This document shows positions 51,299 through 61,357 of a stretch of DNA of 64,000 nt, one piece after another. The DNA is taken from contig JAKLJW010000029.1 in NCBI GenBank assembly GCA_023150935.1, positions 1 through 64,000 on the forward strand. Reading direction: 5' to 3'. Position numbers and translations under genes: made by a program. A model generated the notes under the pieces. The model did no database searches. It was not told where the DNA came from and worked only from the letters and a program-made list of their open reading frames with translations. The stretch's first letter is position 1; each line of letters opens with the position of its first letter. Source of the DNA: Candidatus Binatia bacterium. GTDB taxonomy: Bacteria > Desulfobacterota > Binatia > HRBIN30.

Positions 51299-52497
51299 AA
51301 GCGGCGCGCCAGTTCGCGCGGTTCATCCTCGCCGTCGGGCGCCGCTTCGAGGCGGACGACGGTCTTGTTCGCGCGGCGGCGCTCGCCTACACGTCCCTGC
51401 TCTCGCTGGTTCCGCTGCTGGCGGTGATGTTCGCCGTCCTCAAGGGCCTCGGAACGCAGCGGCGTCTCGAGCCCTTGCTCCTGTCGCGGCTGTCGCTGAC
51501 GCCGGAGACCACCGCAACGATCGTCGGGTACATCGACCGCACCAATGTCGGCACGCTCGGGACACTCGGCGCCGCCGCCTTGCTGCTCACCGTGGTCGGC
51601 GTGCTCGGTACGATCGAATCGACCTTCAATCACATCTGGCGGGTGCGGCATGGCCGTTCGGTGTGGCGCAAGGTGAGCGACTACCTCTCCGTCGTCCTGC
51701 TGACGCCGTTCCTGCTGCTCGCCGCCGTGGCCGTCACCTCGTCGCTGCAGGTCCAGCAGGTGATCGAGTGGATCCGCAGCGTCGACTACTTGAGCCGGGC
51801 ATTTGTCGTCGCCCTCGGCGTGGTTCCGGTCGCAATGAACGCCGCGGCGATCGCAATGCTGTACGGCGTGATGCCGAACCGCCGGCCGGCACCGCGTGCG
51901 GTCCTGATCGGGGCCGTCGTCGCCGGACTCGCCTGGCACCTCGTGCAACTCGCCTACGTCCGCTTCCAGATCGGCATGGCGAACTACAACGCCATCTACG
52001 GCGCCCTTTCACAGGTACCGGTGACCATGGCGTGGCTCTACGTGAGCTGGATCGTTGTCCTCGTCGGGGCTGAAATCGCCGCGATCGCAGAGTTCGGCGC
52101 CGACGGCCCCGCCGCCGACCCAGCCCCACCGTGGGCCGCCGGCGCTGCGCTGCAACTCCTCGTGCGGGCCGCCCGGGCCTTCGCCGGCAGCGCTGCCGGC
52201 GTCGAGATCAGACAGGTGGCGCGGGACCTCCGTCTCGACCCCGGCGCGCTGACGGCCGTAGCCACATTGCTGGTCGAACGCGGTTGGCTCGCCGCCGTCG
52301 ACGGCGCCTCCGGCCGCTACGTGCTCACTCGCGACCCCGCGCAGATTCCACTCGCCGATCTCGCCGCGCTGCTCCCGACACCCAGCCTCGACCTCCAATT
52401 CGACACCGCCGTTACCGCCGCCCTGCGTCTCGTCGAAACGTCGGGACCGCAGGCGTGGGCGGCGTTGCGGCTGACGGATGTGGTTGGGGGGGGCTGA
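51295..52497 (+). CDS. YihY/BrkB-family membrane protein with C-terminal winged helix
   Basis: A 400-residue protein. The YihY/virulence-factor BrkB core has six membrane helices with the motifs LAYTSLLSLVPLLAV, TFNHIWRVRHGRSVWRK and YVRFQIGMANYNAIYGALSQVPVTMAWLYVSW. The C-terminal 130 residues form a soluble extension resembling an Rrf2-type winged helix (EIRQVARDLRLDPGALTAVATLLVERGWL). This domain, also seen in other YihY proteins, could sense or bind DNA. It overlaps opgH by 4 bp (ATGA), linking it to glucan synthesis. Function of the family is not established. Confidence 0.85.
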   Translation: MKAARQFARFILAVGRRFEADDGLVRAAALAYTSLLSLVPLLAVMFAVLKGLGTQRRLEPLLLSRLSLTPETTATIVGYIDRTNVGTLGTLGAAALLLTVVGVLGTIESTFNHIWRVRHGRSVWRKVSDYLSVVLLTPFLLLAAVAVTSSLQVQQVIEWIRSVDYLSRAFVVALGVVPVAMNAAAIAMLYGVMPNRRPAPRAVLIGAVVAGLAWHLVQLAYVRFQIGMANYNAIYGALSQVPVTMAWLYVSWIVVLVGAEIAAIAEFGADGPAADPAPPWAAGAALQLLVRAARAFAGSAAGVEIRQVARDLRLDPGALTAVATLLVERGWLAAVDGASGRYVLTRDPAQIPLADLAALLPTPSLDLQFDTAVTAALRLVETSGPQAWAALRLTDVVGGG

Positions 52498-52518
52498 TGT
52501 CCGCACTTGCGGAACGTG

Positions 52519-53079
52519 TCAGCGTCGCACCGTGCGGCGGCCGCGCAGGTAGGCATCGCGAGCAGCCAGACGCAGGTGCTCGACGTGACGGCGCACCGCC
52601 ATGACTTCGTCGTCGGTCACCGCTGTCGGCACGCCGTCCACGGTCTGGGTCGCGCGCGACAGAGCCCCGGTATCGTCGAAGCTGAGCCGCAACACGACCG
52701 CCGTTGCGTTCGGAAAACCGTCGTGGCGCGCCATTGCCCGCCGGTTTTCGTGATAGTGGAACAAGCGACCCGCGGCGAAGAAATACTCGTTGACCGCCAC
52801 CGCCGCCCCGGGCTCGCTCGCATCGGTCTGCTCGATGACGTAGCGCACTTCGCCGTCCCCGAAGTACGCCACGAAGCGCGACCGGACGAGGTCGGTCTGG
52901 CAACGCCCCTCGACGCGCGTCAGGTACGGAGCTAGCTCGGCGACGTAAGTCGCCGCTGCTTCCTGCGGATCCGGTTGGTCGGTCACGACCCCCCGGGACG
53001 CATCCTCTCGCTGGCGGGACACGCTGCAGCCCCAGACCGTCAACAGCGCCACCGCCCCGGCCAGCGTCCTCACAACCAT
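52519..53079 (-). CDS. Putative lipoprotein
   Basis: A 186-residue predicted lipoprotein. The signal peptide MVVRTLAGAVALLTVWGC ends with a cysteine lipobox (VWGC). The mature part has TYVAELAPYLTRVEGR and a beta-rich middle (DGEVRYVIEQTD, VNEYFFAAGRLFHYHENRR), without a recognised domain. ATG at 53079 has AGAGGA upstream at good spacing; an upstream ATG at 53103 has poor spacing. It is convergent with the yihY gene; the two stops are 21 bp apart. Confidence 0.65.
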   Translation of the reverse strand: MVVRTLAGAVALLTVWGCSVSRQREDASRGVVTDQPDPQEAAATYVAELAPYLTRVEGRCQTDLVRSRFVAYFGDGEVRYVIEQTDASEPGAAVAVNEYFFAAGRLFHYHENRRAMARHDGFPNATAVVLRLSFDDTGALSRATQTVDGVPTAVTDDEVMAVRRHVEHLRLAARDAYLRGRRTVRR

Positions 53080-53517
53080 CCATCCTCTTTTCCCTGCAAA
53101 CATCCTTGCCCAATCCGGTTACGCACCCGGCCGCGCCGTGCACCGTCCCAATAGAACTCGCCCCGTTATCCCGAAACCGCCGATTTCCTGGCCCGGGACC
53201 TCCTTCGCCGACGTCCAAAAACATGTTCTTCGACCGGTCCAACACGGGCTTTTCCAAAGAACCCACGGCGGCGATCGACGACACGCCCTCTAGCAGCAGA
53301 TCTCGCGCGGGCAAAGGAACCGCCACCGTTAGGGCGTGAACGCCAGTTTTGTGGCGCACGGTAACCCGACTCGTAGTCTGCGAACGGCGCCGCCAGTGAA
53401 GGCTCAATATCTGCGCGCGCATGGCATGGCGTTTGCTGACCGGTCATCTCGCGTTCGGGAGGACAAGCGCGTGAGAATGGCGGCTCGTCATCACGGCCAA
53501 ACAACGGGACCGGTCGC
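53080..53517. other. Intergenic region ahead of the hybrid kinase
   Basis: Contains the divergent promoters of the lipoprotein and the kinase gene. No supported gene, no clear operator. Small frames exist without ribosome-binding sites. Confidence 0.4.
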
Positions 53518-55530
53518 GTGAGCATGGCGATCGGAGGTGCTGGAGAAGCGCCGGCCTGGGGTCGCTTCAGGAGCTTCGCGGAGCACGCGCTGCGCCTGGG
53601 GTATGCGGACCTCGCTGCGCCGGCAATCCTGGCCCTGGTGGCTGCGGCCGGTTATGGCATCGCTGTCGGTGGCGGCGCTCGGGTGGTCGGAGGACTGACC
53701 CTCGGGGTGTTGGCAACCGCTGGTGTACTGGCGGCTCGTGGTCTTCGCCACGAGGGAGAGCGCGTCGCCAGGGAGCTACACCGGGCCGAGGCGCGATCGG
53801 CAGCGTTCGAGGCTGCGGAAGCCGCATTGCAGCAAGCCAAGAGCGCCGCCGAGGCTGCTAACCGCGCCAAGAGCGAGTTTCTCGCCAACGTCAGTCACGA
53901 GATCCGCACGCCGATGAACGGCATTATCGGCATGACCGAGCTAGCTCTCGACACGGACCTCTCTACCGAGCAGCGCGAGTACCTCGATATGGTGCGCAGC
54001 TCGGCCGACGCACTGCTCACGGTCATCAACGACATCCTCGACTTCGCCAAGATCGAAGCCGGCAAACTCGACCTCTGCCCGAGCGAGTTCACCCTCGCTC
54101 GGAGTCTCGACGAAACCATGCGACCCCTCGCTCTGCGAGCCCGACAAAAGGGCCTCGCGTGCGCGTGGACGATCGCTCCGGACGTACCGCCGGTGCTGGT
54201 CGCGGACGCCGGCCGGCTCCGCCAGGTCCTTCTGAATCTCGTCGGCAACGCCATCAAGTTCACGGAAGCCGGCGGCCGGGTCGCCGTCGAAGTCGCACGC
54301 TTCACCTGCACGGCTCCTCCGGATCTCGACGACGCCACCGACGGCCTCGACCTGCACGTCACGGTCAGCGATACCGGTATCGGCATCGCTCCCGAGCAGC
54401 AACGACTCATCTTCGAGGCCTTCGCCCAGGCGGACGGCTCCATGGCCCGCCGTTACGGCGGCACCGGCCTGGGTCTGACCATCGCCTCGCAGATCGTCGC
54501 GCTGATGGGCGGGCGCTTGTGGGTCGACAGCGCGCTCGGCCGCGGCAGCCGGTTCCAGTTCACGATCCGCTGCCGGCGGCCGGCGGTCACGCCCGAGGTC
54601 CCTCGCGAGTTAGAGTACCTCCGCGGTCTCCCCGTGCTGGTGGTCGACGACACCCCGATCAACCGCCGCGTCCTCGAACAGACGCTACGTCAGTGGAGCA
54701 TGGAACCGACATGCGTCGCCGATGCCGAGAGTGCCCTCGCGCAGCTCGAAGTGGCACGGTCGAACGGCACTCCGTATTCGCTGGCCCTCCTCGACGTTCA
54801 GATGCCCGAGCAGGACGGGTTTGCGCTTGTGGAAAACATCCGCCGTCGCCCGTACCTGAACGGGGTGACCATCATGATGCTGTCGTCCTCCGACTTGCAG
54901 GGGGCAGCGGAACGGGCGCGCTCGCTCGGTGTCGCGGCGTGGTTGCGGAAACCGATCAAGCGTAGCGACTTGCTCGATGCGCTGCTCGTGACTCTGGGCT
55001 TGCGCAACTCGTCGTACCCGGTCAACTCCTCCGTACCTGCGGCGACACCCGCCGCGGCGCCGCCGCCGGCCGTGCCGGCACGATCGTCACGCCCTCTGCA
55101 CGTCCTCGTCGCCGAAGACAACACCGTCAATCAGCGCCTCGCATGTCGGTTATTGGAACGTCAAGGGCACACCGTGGTCCTCGCCGATACCGGGCGCGCC
55201 GCCCTCGATGCCCTCGATCGCGACCGCTTCGATCTCATTTTGATGGACGTGCAGATGCCGGAAATGGACGGCCTCGAAGCCACCGGAGAGATTCGCCGCC
55301 GCGAACGCGACGGCGGCCGTTCGGGTCAGGCTGCCCCGCCGAACAGCCGTATCCCGATCGTCGCCATGACCGCGCACGCCATGAAAGGCGACGCAGAGCG
55401 CTGCCTGGACGCCGGTATGGACGCGTATGTATCCAAACCCGTGCAGCCCACGACGCTGTTTGCCGTGATCGAGAGAGTCGTGCCGGGCGCGGCGGACACC
55501 GCCGCACCGATCGCGGCCCATCACCGGTAG
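53518..55530 (+). CDS. Hybrid sensor histidine kinase with two receiver domains
   Basis: A 670-residue signalling protein. Two membrane segments lie near residues 32-74, with almost no periplasmic part. A coiled region leads to the HisKA domain with His127 in [14 protein letters not shown]. The ATPase has [15 protein letters not shown] and GTGLGL. Two receiver domains follow, with phosphoacceptor aspartates in [11 protein letters not shown] and [11 protein letters not shown]. There is no PAS sensor domain or HPt domain, and no response regulator gene adjoins, so a separate HPt protein probably completes the relay. The start is GTG at 53518 or ATG at 53524. Confidence 0.88.
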   Translation: MSMAIGGAGEAPAWGRFRSFAEHALRLGYADLAAPAILALVAAAGYGIAVGGGARVVGGLTLGVLATAGVLAARGLRHEGERVARELHRAEARSAAFEAAEAALQQAKSAAEAANRAKSEFLANVSHEIRTPMNGIIGMTELALDTDLSTEQREYLDMVRSSADALLTVINDILDFAKIEAGKLDLCPSEFTLARSLDETMRPLALRARQKGLACAWTIAPDVPPVLVADAGRLRQVLLNLVGNAIKFTEAGGRVAVEVARFTCTAPPDLDDATDGLDLHVTVSDTGIGIAPEQQRLIFEAFAQADGSMARRYGGTGLGLTIASQIVALMGGRLWVDSALGRGSRFQFTIRCRRPAVTPEVPRELEYLRGLPVLVVDDTPINRRVLEQTLRQWSMEPTCVADAESALAQLEVARSNGTPYSLALLDVQMPEQDGFALVENIRRRPYLNGVTIMMLSSSDLQGAAERARSLGVAAWLRKPIKRSDLLDALLVTLGLRNSSYPVNSSVPAATPAAAPPPAVPARSSRPLHVLVAEDNTVNQRLACRLLERQGHTVVLADTGRAALDALDRDRFDLILMDVQMPEMDGLEATGEIRRRERDGGRSGQAAPPNSRIPIVAMTAHAMKGDAERCLDAGMDAYVSKPVQPTTLFAVIERVVPGAADTAAPIAAHHR

Positions 55531-55587
55531 CCGCGGCCGCGCGGCCAGCTTCAGATATCGGGCGGGCCCGCGGCCCGTTCCGCCACT

Positions 55588-56775
55588 TCAGTTTGCCGCC
55601 GTCACGCGTGTGCCGTCGCCGACCAGGTCGCTCGGGTGCAGCACCACGACATCTTCCGCCTGCAGCCCGCCGTTCACCTCAACCATTTGTGGGGTCCGAT
55701 GGCCGACCTGAACGGGGCGTCGTCGCGCGTAGCCGTCGACCACCGCGAACACTTCCCACTGGCCCCCGCGACGAAACAGCGCACTCGCCGGAATCGTCAG
55801 TACGCCCTGCCCTTCCCACACGACAATACGCGCCTCCAGTCGATAGCCGTCCGCCAGGGCAGCCGGAGGCTCGGCAAAGTCGGCGATCACGTTGACACGC
55901 TGTTCCTCGACCCCCAGCGCCGAAACCTTCGTGAAGCCCGAGGGTTCGACCAGCCGCACGCGTCCCGGCAACGTACGCTCCCCACCCCAATCCTCGAACA
56001 CCACCTCCGCCCCGGGATGGACTTTAACCGCATCGGCCGACAGGACATCGACCACGACCTCGAGCGCCATCGGGTCGCCGATCTCCAGCAGCGGCGTTCC
56101 CACGGGCACCACGCGTTCGCTCGGCTCCGCGACGCGCAGCACGCGTCCGCTGATCGGAGATCGCACCTCGACGCAGGGCTCGCTCCCGCATCTCGCCGCC
56201 GTCGCGCCGTCCGGCGCCAGCAACACCGCCCGGGCAGCGTCGACGTTGTGCGCCGCCACGCTGGCCGCAAACAGCGCCGCCTCGACCTCCTTTTGCCGGG
56301 TGGTTTCGGCCAGCTCCGCCAGTTCAAGTTCCTCGGGGGAGATCGTCCCCGGTTTGGCGAGTTTCCGGGCGCGCCGGGCGCTGCGTGTCGCCTGCTCGAG
56401 CGATGCTCTTGCCTGCGCGACCCGCGCTGTCGCCTCGCGTTGGGCGGCTTCGGCCGCTTCGAGCCGCGCCCGCGCTTCCGCCCGAGAGCGCGGATCCAAC
56501 GGCAGCGGATCGAGCCGCGCCACGACTTCTCCCGCACGCACTTCCGCACCCGCCTTCAAGTCGATGCGCGCCAGATGCCCCGCCACCGGCGCCGCCACCA
56601 CAAACCGCTCGCGCACGCGGGTCTCGCCGTCCTCGTCGATGGTCACACGCAACGGCCCCCGCGCGGCCACCGCCACGTCCACCCGCACCGGTCGCGGACG
56701 CAACAACACCGCCGTGCCCGCACCGGCGCCCACCACTACGACCCCAATCGGGATCCACCGTCGCCACCCGGCCAT
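55588..56775 (-). CDS. Efflux periplasmic adaptor (HlyD/MacA-like)
   Basis: A 395-residue membrane-fusion protein. The N-terminus has one membrane helix (IPIGVVVVGAGAGTAVLL), then a barrel-sandwich hybrid domain (ERFVVAAPVAGHLARIDLKAG), a long helical hairpin (ARLEAAEAAQREATARVAQA), and the second half of the lipoyl fold (VEVRSPISGRVLRV). It likely links the adjacent ABC transporter to the outer membrane. CGGGAG is 6 bp before the ATG. It starts 2 bp downstream of the permease stop codon, and the three exporter genes form one operon. Confidence 0.88.
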   Translation of the reverse strand: MAGWRRWIPIGVVVVGAGAGTAVLLRPRPVRVDVAVAARGPLRVTIDEDGETRVRERFVVAAPVAGHLARIDLKAGAEVRAGEVVARLDPLPLDPRSRAEARARLEAAEAAQREATARVAQARASLEQATRSARRARKLAKPGTISPEELELAELAETTRQKEVEAALFAASVAAHNVDAARAVLLAPDGATAARCGSEPCVEVRSPISGRVLRVAEPSERVVPVGTPLLEIGDPMALEVVVDVLSADAVKVHPGAEVVFEDWGGERTLPGRVRLVEPSGFTKVSALGVEEQRVNVIADFAEPPAALADGYRLEARIVVWEGQGVLTIPASALFRRGGQWEVFAVVDGYARRRPVQVGHRTPQMVEVNGGLQAEDVVVLHPSDLVGDGTRVTAAN

Positions 56776-56777
56776 AC

Positions 56778-59141
56778 TCACTCCCGCGACTTCAATACCT
56801 CGACCAGGTCGATGCGGTCGAGCCGGCGCCGCACGAGCAGCGCCGAGAGAAGAAACGCCACGCCCACCACCCCGACCGAGAACGCGTACGTCGCCGGCGT
56901 GAGAACCAGCGGCAGGCGGAACAACTCCCACTGGTAGGTCCACGCCATGAGCGCACTGGTCCCGTACCCGAGGGCGACACCGATCGGCAGCGCCGCCGCG
57001 AGCAGCAACGCCTGCTCGCCCAGGAGCATGCGACTCACCTCGCCGCGGGTAAAACCAAGGACGCGCAGACTCGCCAGCTCGCGGCCGCGCTCCGAGAGGG
57101 CGATGCGCGCGGCATTGTAGACGATCGCCACCGCCAACACGCACGCGAAGCCAACCAGTACGCCGGTGAACACCCCCATGCTTTCGCCGATTGTCTTTTC
57201 GAAACTCTCGAGCGTCGTCTCCCGCTGCAGCACACCGCCCACTGCAGGTAGCCGCTTCAGCAGCCCATACAGCTCCGCCATCCGCTCCGTCTCGACGATC
57301 AGCATAGCGCCCGACACGGTCCCGCCCTCGTGCATCAGTCGGTTGAGGGCCCGCACGTCCATGTAGGCGGACAACCCGATCAGCTCGTCCACGAGCCCGC
57401 TCACCGGCACTTCCCGTTTCGGCCGGCTGCCTTCCAGCACTTCGACCAGCACGGTGTCGCCGGGCTGCACTTCGAGAATGTCGGCCAGCATCTTGGTCAG
57501 GACCAGCCCTTCGGGCGGGAGCGCGACGCTCTCGAGGTTCCGATCGAGCAGACGCCGCAAGCTGGCGTCCGGGGGCAGCCCCATAAGCGCTGTACGCCGC
57601 GACCGGTGCCCGCTGCGCAGGCGCACGGGAACCGCGCGGTACGACTCCGAGACCAGAACTCCGGGCAGGCGGGCGAGCTCGTACCGCGCCGTCGCGGGCA
57701 AAGGCTCGTGCGCCACGACGGTCATGTCGTCGCGCTGCACCAGAGCGAACTGAACGGCGGCAAGGTACTCGATAGCATCGACGAAGTACCGGCCGAGCAG
57801 CAGAATCGCCACCGCGCAGGCAAGGCCGGTTATCGACATGACCGCGCGCAACGGCCGGCGGGCCATGTTGCGCGCGATCATGCGGGTCGCCGGCGGAACC
57901 CACCGTTGCGCGCCAAGCCGTTCGAGCCAACCGGCGTGGAACTGCCCTGGGGGTTCCGGGCGCATCGCCTCCGCCGCCGGCACCCGCCACGCCCGCCGCA
58001 CCGCGGTCACGGCGCCGAACAGGGCGGCCGCGGCACTCGCCGCAATTGCCATCAGCACCACGGTCGGCCCCGGATCGTAACGAAAGACCGGAAAGCGGTA
58101 GAACTCGGAGTAGATGCGGTTTAGCTCCGCCCCGAGCCACAGGCCACTCGCGGTGCCTGCGACCGCACCCAGCGTCACGGCCACCAGGGCAAACCCGAGG
58201 TAGTGCAGACTCACCGTTACCGGTCCGTAACCGAAGGCCTTGAGAACGCCGATCTGCTCGCGCTGCATTGCCACCAGGCGCGACAGCACGATGTTCAGCA
58301 GAAAGGCCGCCACGCCGAGAAAGATCGCCGGCAGCACCGTCCCGAAGATGCGATTCTGCCGCAGTTCGTCCGACAGAAAGCGGTGCGACACCTGGTCGTC
58401 GCGCCCGACCGCCCCGAGGCCGCCGTAACGATCGAGCAGCCGATCCAGGCGCACCGTAACCTCGGCCGGATTGGCGTCGGCCGCCAGGATCAGGACCACG
58501 TCGTTGAACGCGCCGTCCATGTCGAAGGCTGTCTCCATGGCGGCCAGGCCCATCCACAGCACGCCGAAGTGTCGGTTGTCGGGGAACAGATCGCCGGGCC
58601 GCACCTCGTAGACGTATTCCGGCGACAGCGCGATGCCGACAACGCGCAGGGTTGCCCAGCGGCCGTTGAGAACGGCACCGATCTCCGACCCGAGATCGAG
58701 GCCATTCGCCAGCGCGAACGCCTCGCTGACGAGAACCTCGTCGCGCCGGCCGGGGGCGATGAACCGTCCGCGCCGGATATGCACGTCATTGACGATCGGC
58801 TGCTGACGCTCGGGTATCGAGATGAGGCGCCCGGTCGCCGGCGCGGCAAGGCCGGGGACATCGAGCGTGACGTCGGCGACCAGGCGCGTGTCGGCGCGGG
58901 TGACCCCCGGGATCGCCTCGATCTTACGCGCCAGCGACTGCGGCGCGCGTTTGAGCGAAGCGAACAAATTCGCGAAGCGATACGTCGCGTAGTAGTTCGA
59001 GCGCGACTCGGCCAGCGACTCGTACGCCGTGCGCATGGTCACGACGATGGCCACGCCCGCGGCCACGACCACGGCGATGGCAGTCACCTGGCCGCGCAGG
59101 TGCCACAGGTCGCGCACGAGCTTGCGGTTCAGAGGGCTCAT
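56778..59141 (-). CDS. ABC transporter permease, FtsX/MacB-like
   Basis: A 787-residue permease with two FtsX-type units: an N-terminal helix plus periplasmic domain, then three-helix blocks (around LRQNRIFGTVLPAIFLGVAA) and again near the C-terminus (GVFTGVLVGFACVLAVAIVYN). Such proteins use ATP hydrolysis to act as mechanotransmitters for lipoprotein, peptide or drug export. ATG at 59141 is used; a GTG at 59150 overlaps the ATPase stop (GTGA). It lies between the adaptor and the ATPase. Confidence 0.87.
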   Translation of the reverse strand: MSPLNRKLVRDLWHLRGQVTAIAVVVAAGVAIVVTMRTAYESLAESRSNYYATYRFANLFASLKRAPQSLARKIEAIPGVTRADTRLVADVTLDVPGLAAPATGRLISIPERQQPIVNDVHIRRGRFIAPGRRDEVLVSEAFALANGLDLGSEIGAVLNGRWATLRVVGIALSPEYVYEVRPGDLFPDNRHFGVLWMGLAAMETAFDMDGAFNDVVLILAADANPAEVTVRLDRLLDRYGGLGAVGRDDQVSHRFLSDELRQNRIFGTVLPAIFLGVAAFLLNIVLSRLVAMQREQIGVLKAFGYGPVTVSLHYLGFALVAVTLGAVAGTASGLWLGAELNRIYSEFYRFPVFRYDPGPTVVLMAIAASAAAALFGAVTAVRRAWRVPAAEAMRPEPPGQFHAGWLERLGAQRWVPPATRMIARNMARRPLRAVMSITGLACAVAILLLGRYFVDAIEYLAAVQFALVQRDDMTVVAHEPLPATARYELARLPGVLVSESYRAVPVRLRSGHRSRRTALMGLPPDASLRRLLDRNLESVALPPEGLVLTKMLADILEVQPGDTVLVEVLEGSRPKREVPVSGLVDELIGLSAYMDVRALNRLMHEGGTVSGAMLIVETERMAELYGLLKRLPAVGGVLQRETTLESFEKTIGESMGVFTGVLVGFACVLAVAIVYNAARIALSERGRELASLRVLGFTRGEVSRMLLGEQALLLAAALPIGVALGYGTSALMAWTYQWELFRLPLVLTPATYAFSVGVVGVAFLLSALLVRRRLDRIDLVEVLKSRE

Positions 59142-59146
59142 GCGGC

Positions 59147-59881
59147 TCACCACTCCAGATCGGACGCCCGCGCTCGTTGGGCGTTGCGCCGCACCTCGGC
59201 AATGGCGCCGCTGTGCATGCGGATGACCCGGTCGGCCATGCCGGCGATCACCGCGTTGTGGGTGATGACGGCCGTCGTCGTTCCCAGGGAGCGATTGACC
59301 TGTTCGAGCACCTCGAGCACCAGGCGTCCGGTCTGCGCGTCGAGCGCCCCGGTCGGCTCGTCGCAGAGGAGGACGTCCGGGCGTTTGGCAATGGCGCGCG
59401 CGATCGCCACCCGTTGCTGTTCGCCGCCGGAAAGCTGCGCCGGGAAGTGGTCGCGCCGTGCGCCGAGCCCGACGAGGCGGAGGGTCTCGTCGGGGTCGAG
59501 GGGCCGCTCGGCGATCTCGGTGACGAGCGCGACGTTCTCCAGCGCCGTCAGGCTGGGAATAAGATTGTAGAATTGAAACACGAAGCCGACATGCTGGCGG
59601 CGGAAACGGGTGAGGGCCGCTTCATCGCCCGCGGTGAGATCGTGGTCGAGGAAGCGCACGGTGCCTCTGGAGGGTACGTCGAGCCCGCCGAGGATGTTCA
59701 GCAGGGTTGACTTGCCGCTGCCGGACGGGCCGAGCACGACCAGCACCTCGCCGCGGAAGATGTCGAGATCGACGCCGCGCAACGCCGGCACCTCGACGTC
59801 GCCCATGCGATAAACCTTGGCGAGCCCGCGGGCCTGAAAGACCGCCTCCCGCTCCGTCGCCGTGCCGTGGTCGTCGCTCAT
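59147..59881 (-). CDS. ABC transporter ATP-binding protein (MacB/LolD type)
   Basis: A 244-residue ATPase. Walker A is GPSGSGKST, the signature [14 protein letters not shown], Walker B LLCDEPTG and the His-loop VITHN. The MacB/LolD-type substitution pattern ([28 protein letters not shown]) is clear. The start is ATG at 59881 with AGGAAACGGG upstream. It heads an operon with the permease and the adaptor. Together they form a tripartite exporter whose outer-membrane partner is not seen. Confidence 0.93.
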   Translation of the reverse strand: MSDDHGTATEREAVFQARGLAKVYRMGDVEVPALRGVDLDIFRGEVLVVLGPSGSGKSTLLNILGGLDVPSRGTVRFLDHDLTAGDEAALTRFRRQHVGFVFQFYNLIPSLTALENVALVTEIAERPLDPDETLRLVGLGARRDHFPAQLSGGEQQRVAIARAIAKRPDVLLCDEPTGALDAQTGRLVLEVLEQVNRSLGTTTAVITHNAVIAGMADRVIRMHSGAIAEVRRNAQRARASDLEW

Positions 59882-59994
59882 CCCGTTTCCTGCCGGAGCC
59901 TGAGCATCCCCGATCGATGCCGGAATGCAAGCGCAGCAGTGAGGTAAGTCGGGCCGCTCTCGCCAGCGGGGCGGGGTTGCGATACGGAGGTCGC

Positions 59995-60324
59995 ATGTTG
60001 TGCCCAAAGTGCAAGACGTCCACGTTGAGTGCGACGACGGTGAAGGAGACGCAGGTGGACCAGTGCCGCACCTGCAAGGGCCTCTGGTTCGACGAACGCG
60101 AGCTGAGCGCCCTGCTTGCGGCCGACGCGCCCGCGCTGCGTCCGCTGGCGCGCGGAAACGATGCCGGCGATCTAACCGCACGCCGGGGCGATTGCCCGCG
60201 TGACGGCACGGCGATGCTGCGGGTATTCAGCGCCATGAACCGCAACGTGGTCGTCGACACCTGTCCCGCGTGCCGCGGCATCTGGCTCGACGGCGGCGAA
60301 CTCGCGGCATTAGTCGGCGCCTGA
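59995..60324 (+). CDS. Double TFIIB-type zinc-ribbon protein
   Basis: A 109-residue protein with two zinc ribbons: CPKC with [18 protein letters not shown], and CPRDGTAM with [17 protein letters not shown]. This matches the zf-TFIIB family of small bacterial proteins of unknown role. GGAGG lies directly upstream of ATG 59995. It is divergent from the ABC exporter genes. Confidence 0.85.
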   Translation: MLCPKCKTSTLSATTVKETQVDQCRTCKGLWFDERELSALLAADAPALRPLARGNDAGDLTARRGDCPRDGTAMLRVFSAMNRNVVVDTCPACRGIWLDGGELAALVGA

Positions 60325-61357
60325 GAGCGCGCCGGCAAATGGAGTGGCAGGCTTCGGACGAGACGATTGGCGCGATTGGCGATTGGCGAGACACCCACCG
60401 GCGATTGGTGCGATTGGTGTGGATGGGCGAGACACTCCCCCAGGGTCATGAATCACCCGAGCCCCCGCCCGTGCCCCGACGCCAGGCCAAACCGGGCCGG
60501 GGCTCGGGCTGGGAACTGGGGGTACGTCTGGATGACGGGGGATGGATCTCGTTCGCGCGTCGTCGTGATCGGTCTTCCGGTGGGGTGCGGGCCGGTCGAA
60601 GCCTGCTGGCAGCGACTTCCCCTCGGGATCGCGGTCGGTATCGGTATCGATCCGTTGCCCGGTGTGCCCAGCCGGCGGACTCGATGGCAGACTCGGTAGA
60701 CCTCAAGTCGCTCGCGGCCGCAGCTCATGTCGTCATCGATTCCGATTCCGACCCCGATCGGTTCAAGCCGCCCCCCCCCGGCCATATCGCGCGCGCTCTC
60801 CTGCGCGTCGCGTGCACTCCATCTGCGGATGCCGCCGAGCCGGCCTCTTCTCCGTACTCGTACTCGTTCACGTACTCGTACACGGCCACTCCCTCGTAAT
60901 CGTTCAACCGCCCCTCGTCCAACTTCATCGCTGCCTACCCCCAGTCCGTGTACGGGTACGTGTACCGCTTCGCTGAGTACGTGCGCGGAGTGGAAGCCGA
61001 ACAACTCGCACCGGGGCAGCAAGCTGAAGCGCTACTCGGTATCGTCAGAGTGAATCCAGGCCAGACTCGGCGCGACGCACGCGGCACGGCAGCCCGATCC
61101 CGTCGCCTCGATTACGGGCCCAGCAAGGGGTGCTGGACACCCATCGCTCCGGCGTGCGTGGGTGTCTCACGTCCATGCGTGGGTGTCTCACGTCCATCTC
61201 ACGTCCACCCACGTCCACACGTCCATGCTTCGCGCTTGAGGAACGCGGTACGGCCGCGTATCGTCAATGCTCATCGACCGCGGCGTGAGGGATAGCGGTG
61301 AGTCCGAATGGACCGTTACCCGCACGGCGCCGTGCACTCGCAGGGAGTGGAACCCGT
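60325..61357. repeat. Gene-poor region with degenerate tandem repeats
   Basis: No gene supported over about 1 kb. CGATTGG occurs five times between 60364 and 60417. GTACTC units cluster at 60854-60885. A perfect 21-bp tandem repeat lies at 61155-61175 and 61176-61196, followed by shorter decaying ACGTCCA copies to about 61225. GTATCG/ATTCCG units occur at 60625-60760. These look like replication-slippage products in nonselected DNA, and they contain frames that mimic Arg/Ser-rich proteins. Confidence 0.65.

Noticed and set aside
61155..61225. CRISPR-like repeat array
   Set aside because: The 21-bp copies are directly adjacent without spacers and decay quickly; no cas genes are present.
60662..61295. 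Arg/Ser-rich frames in the repeat region
   Set aside because: They arise from tandem repeats; none has a good start site or any family sequence.
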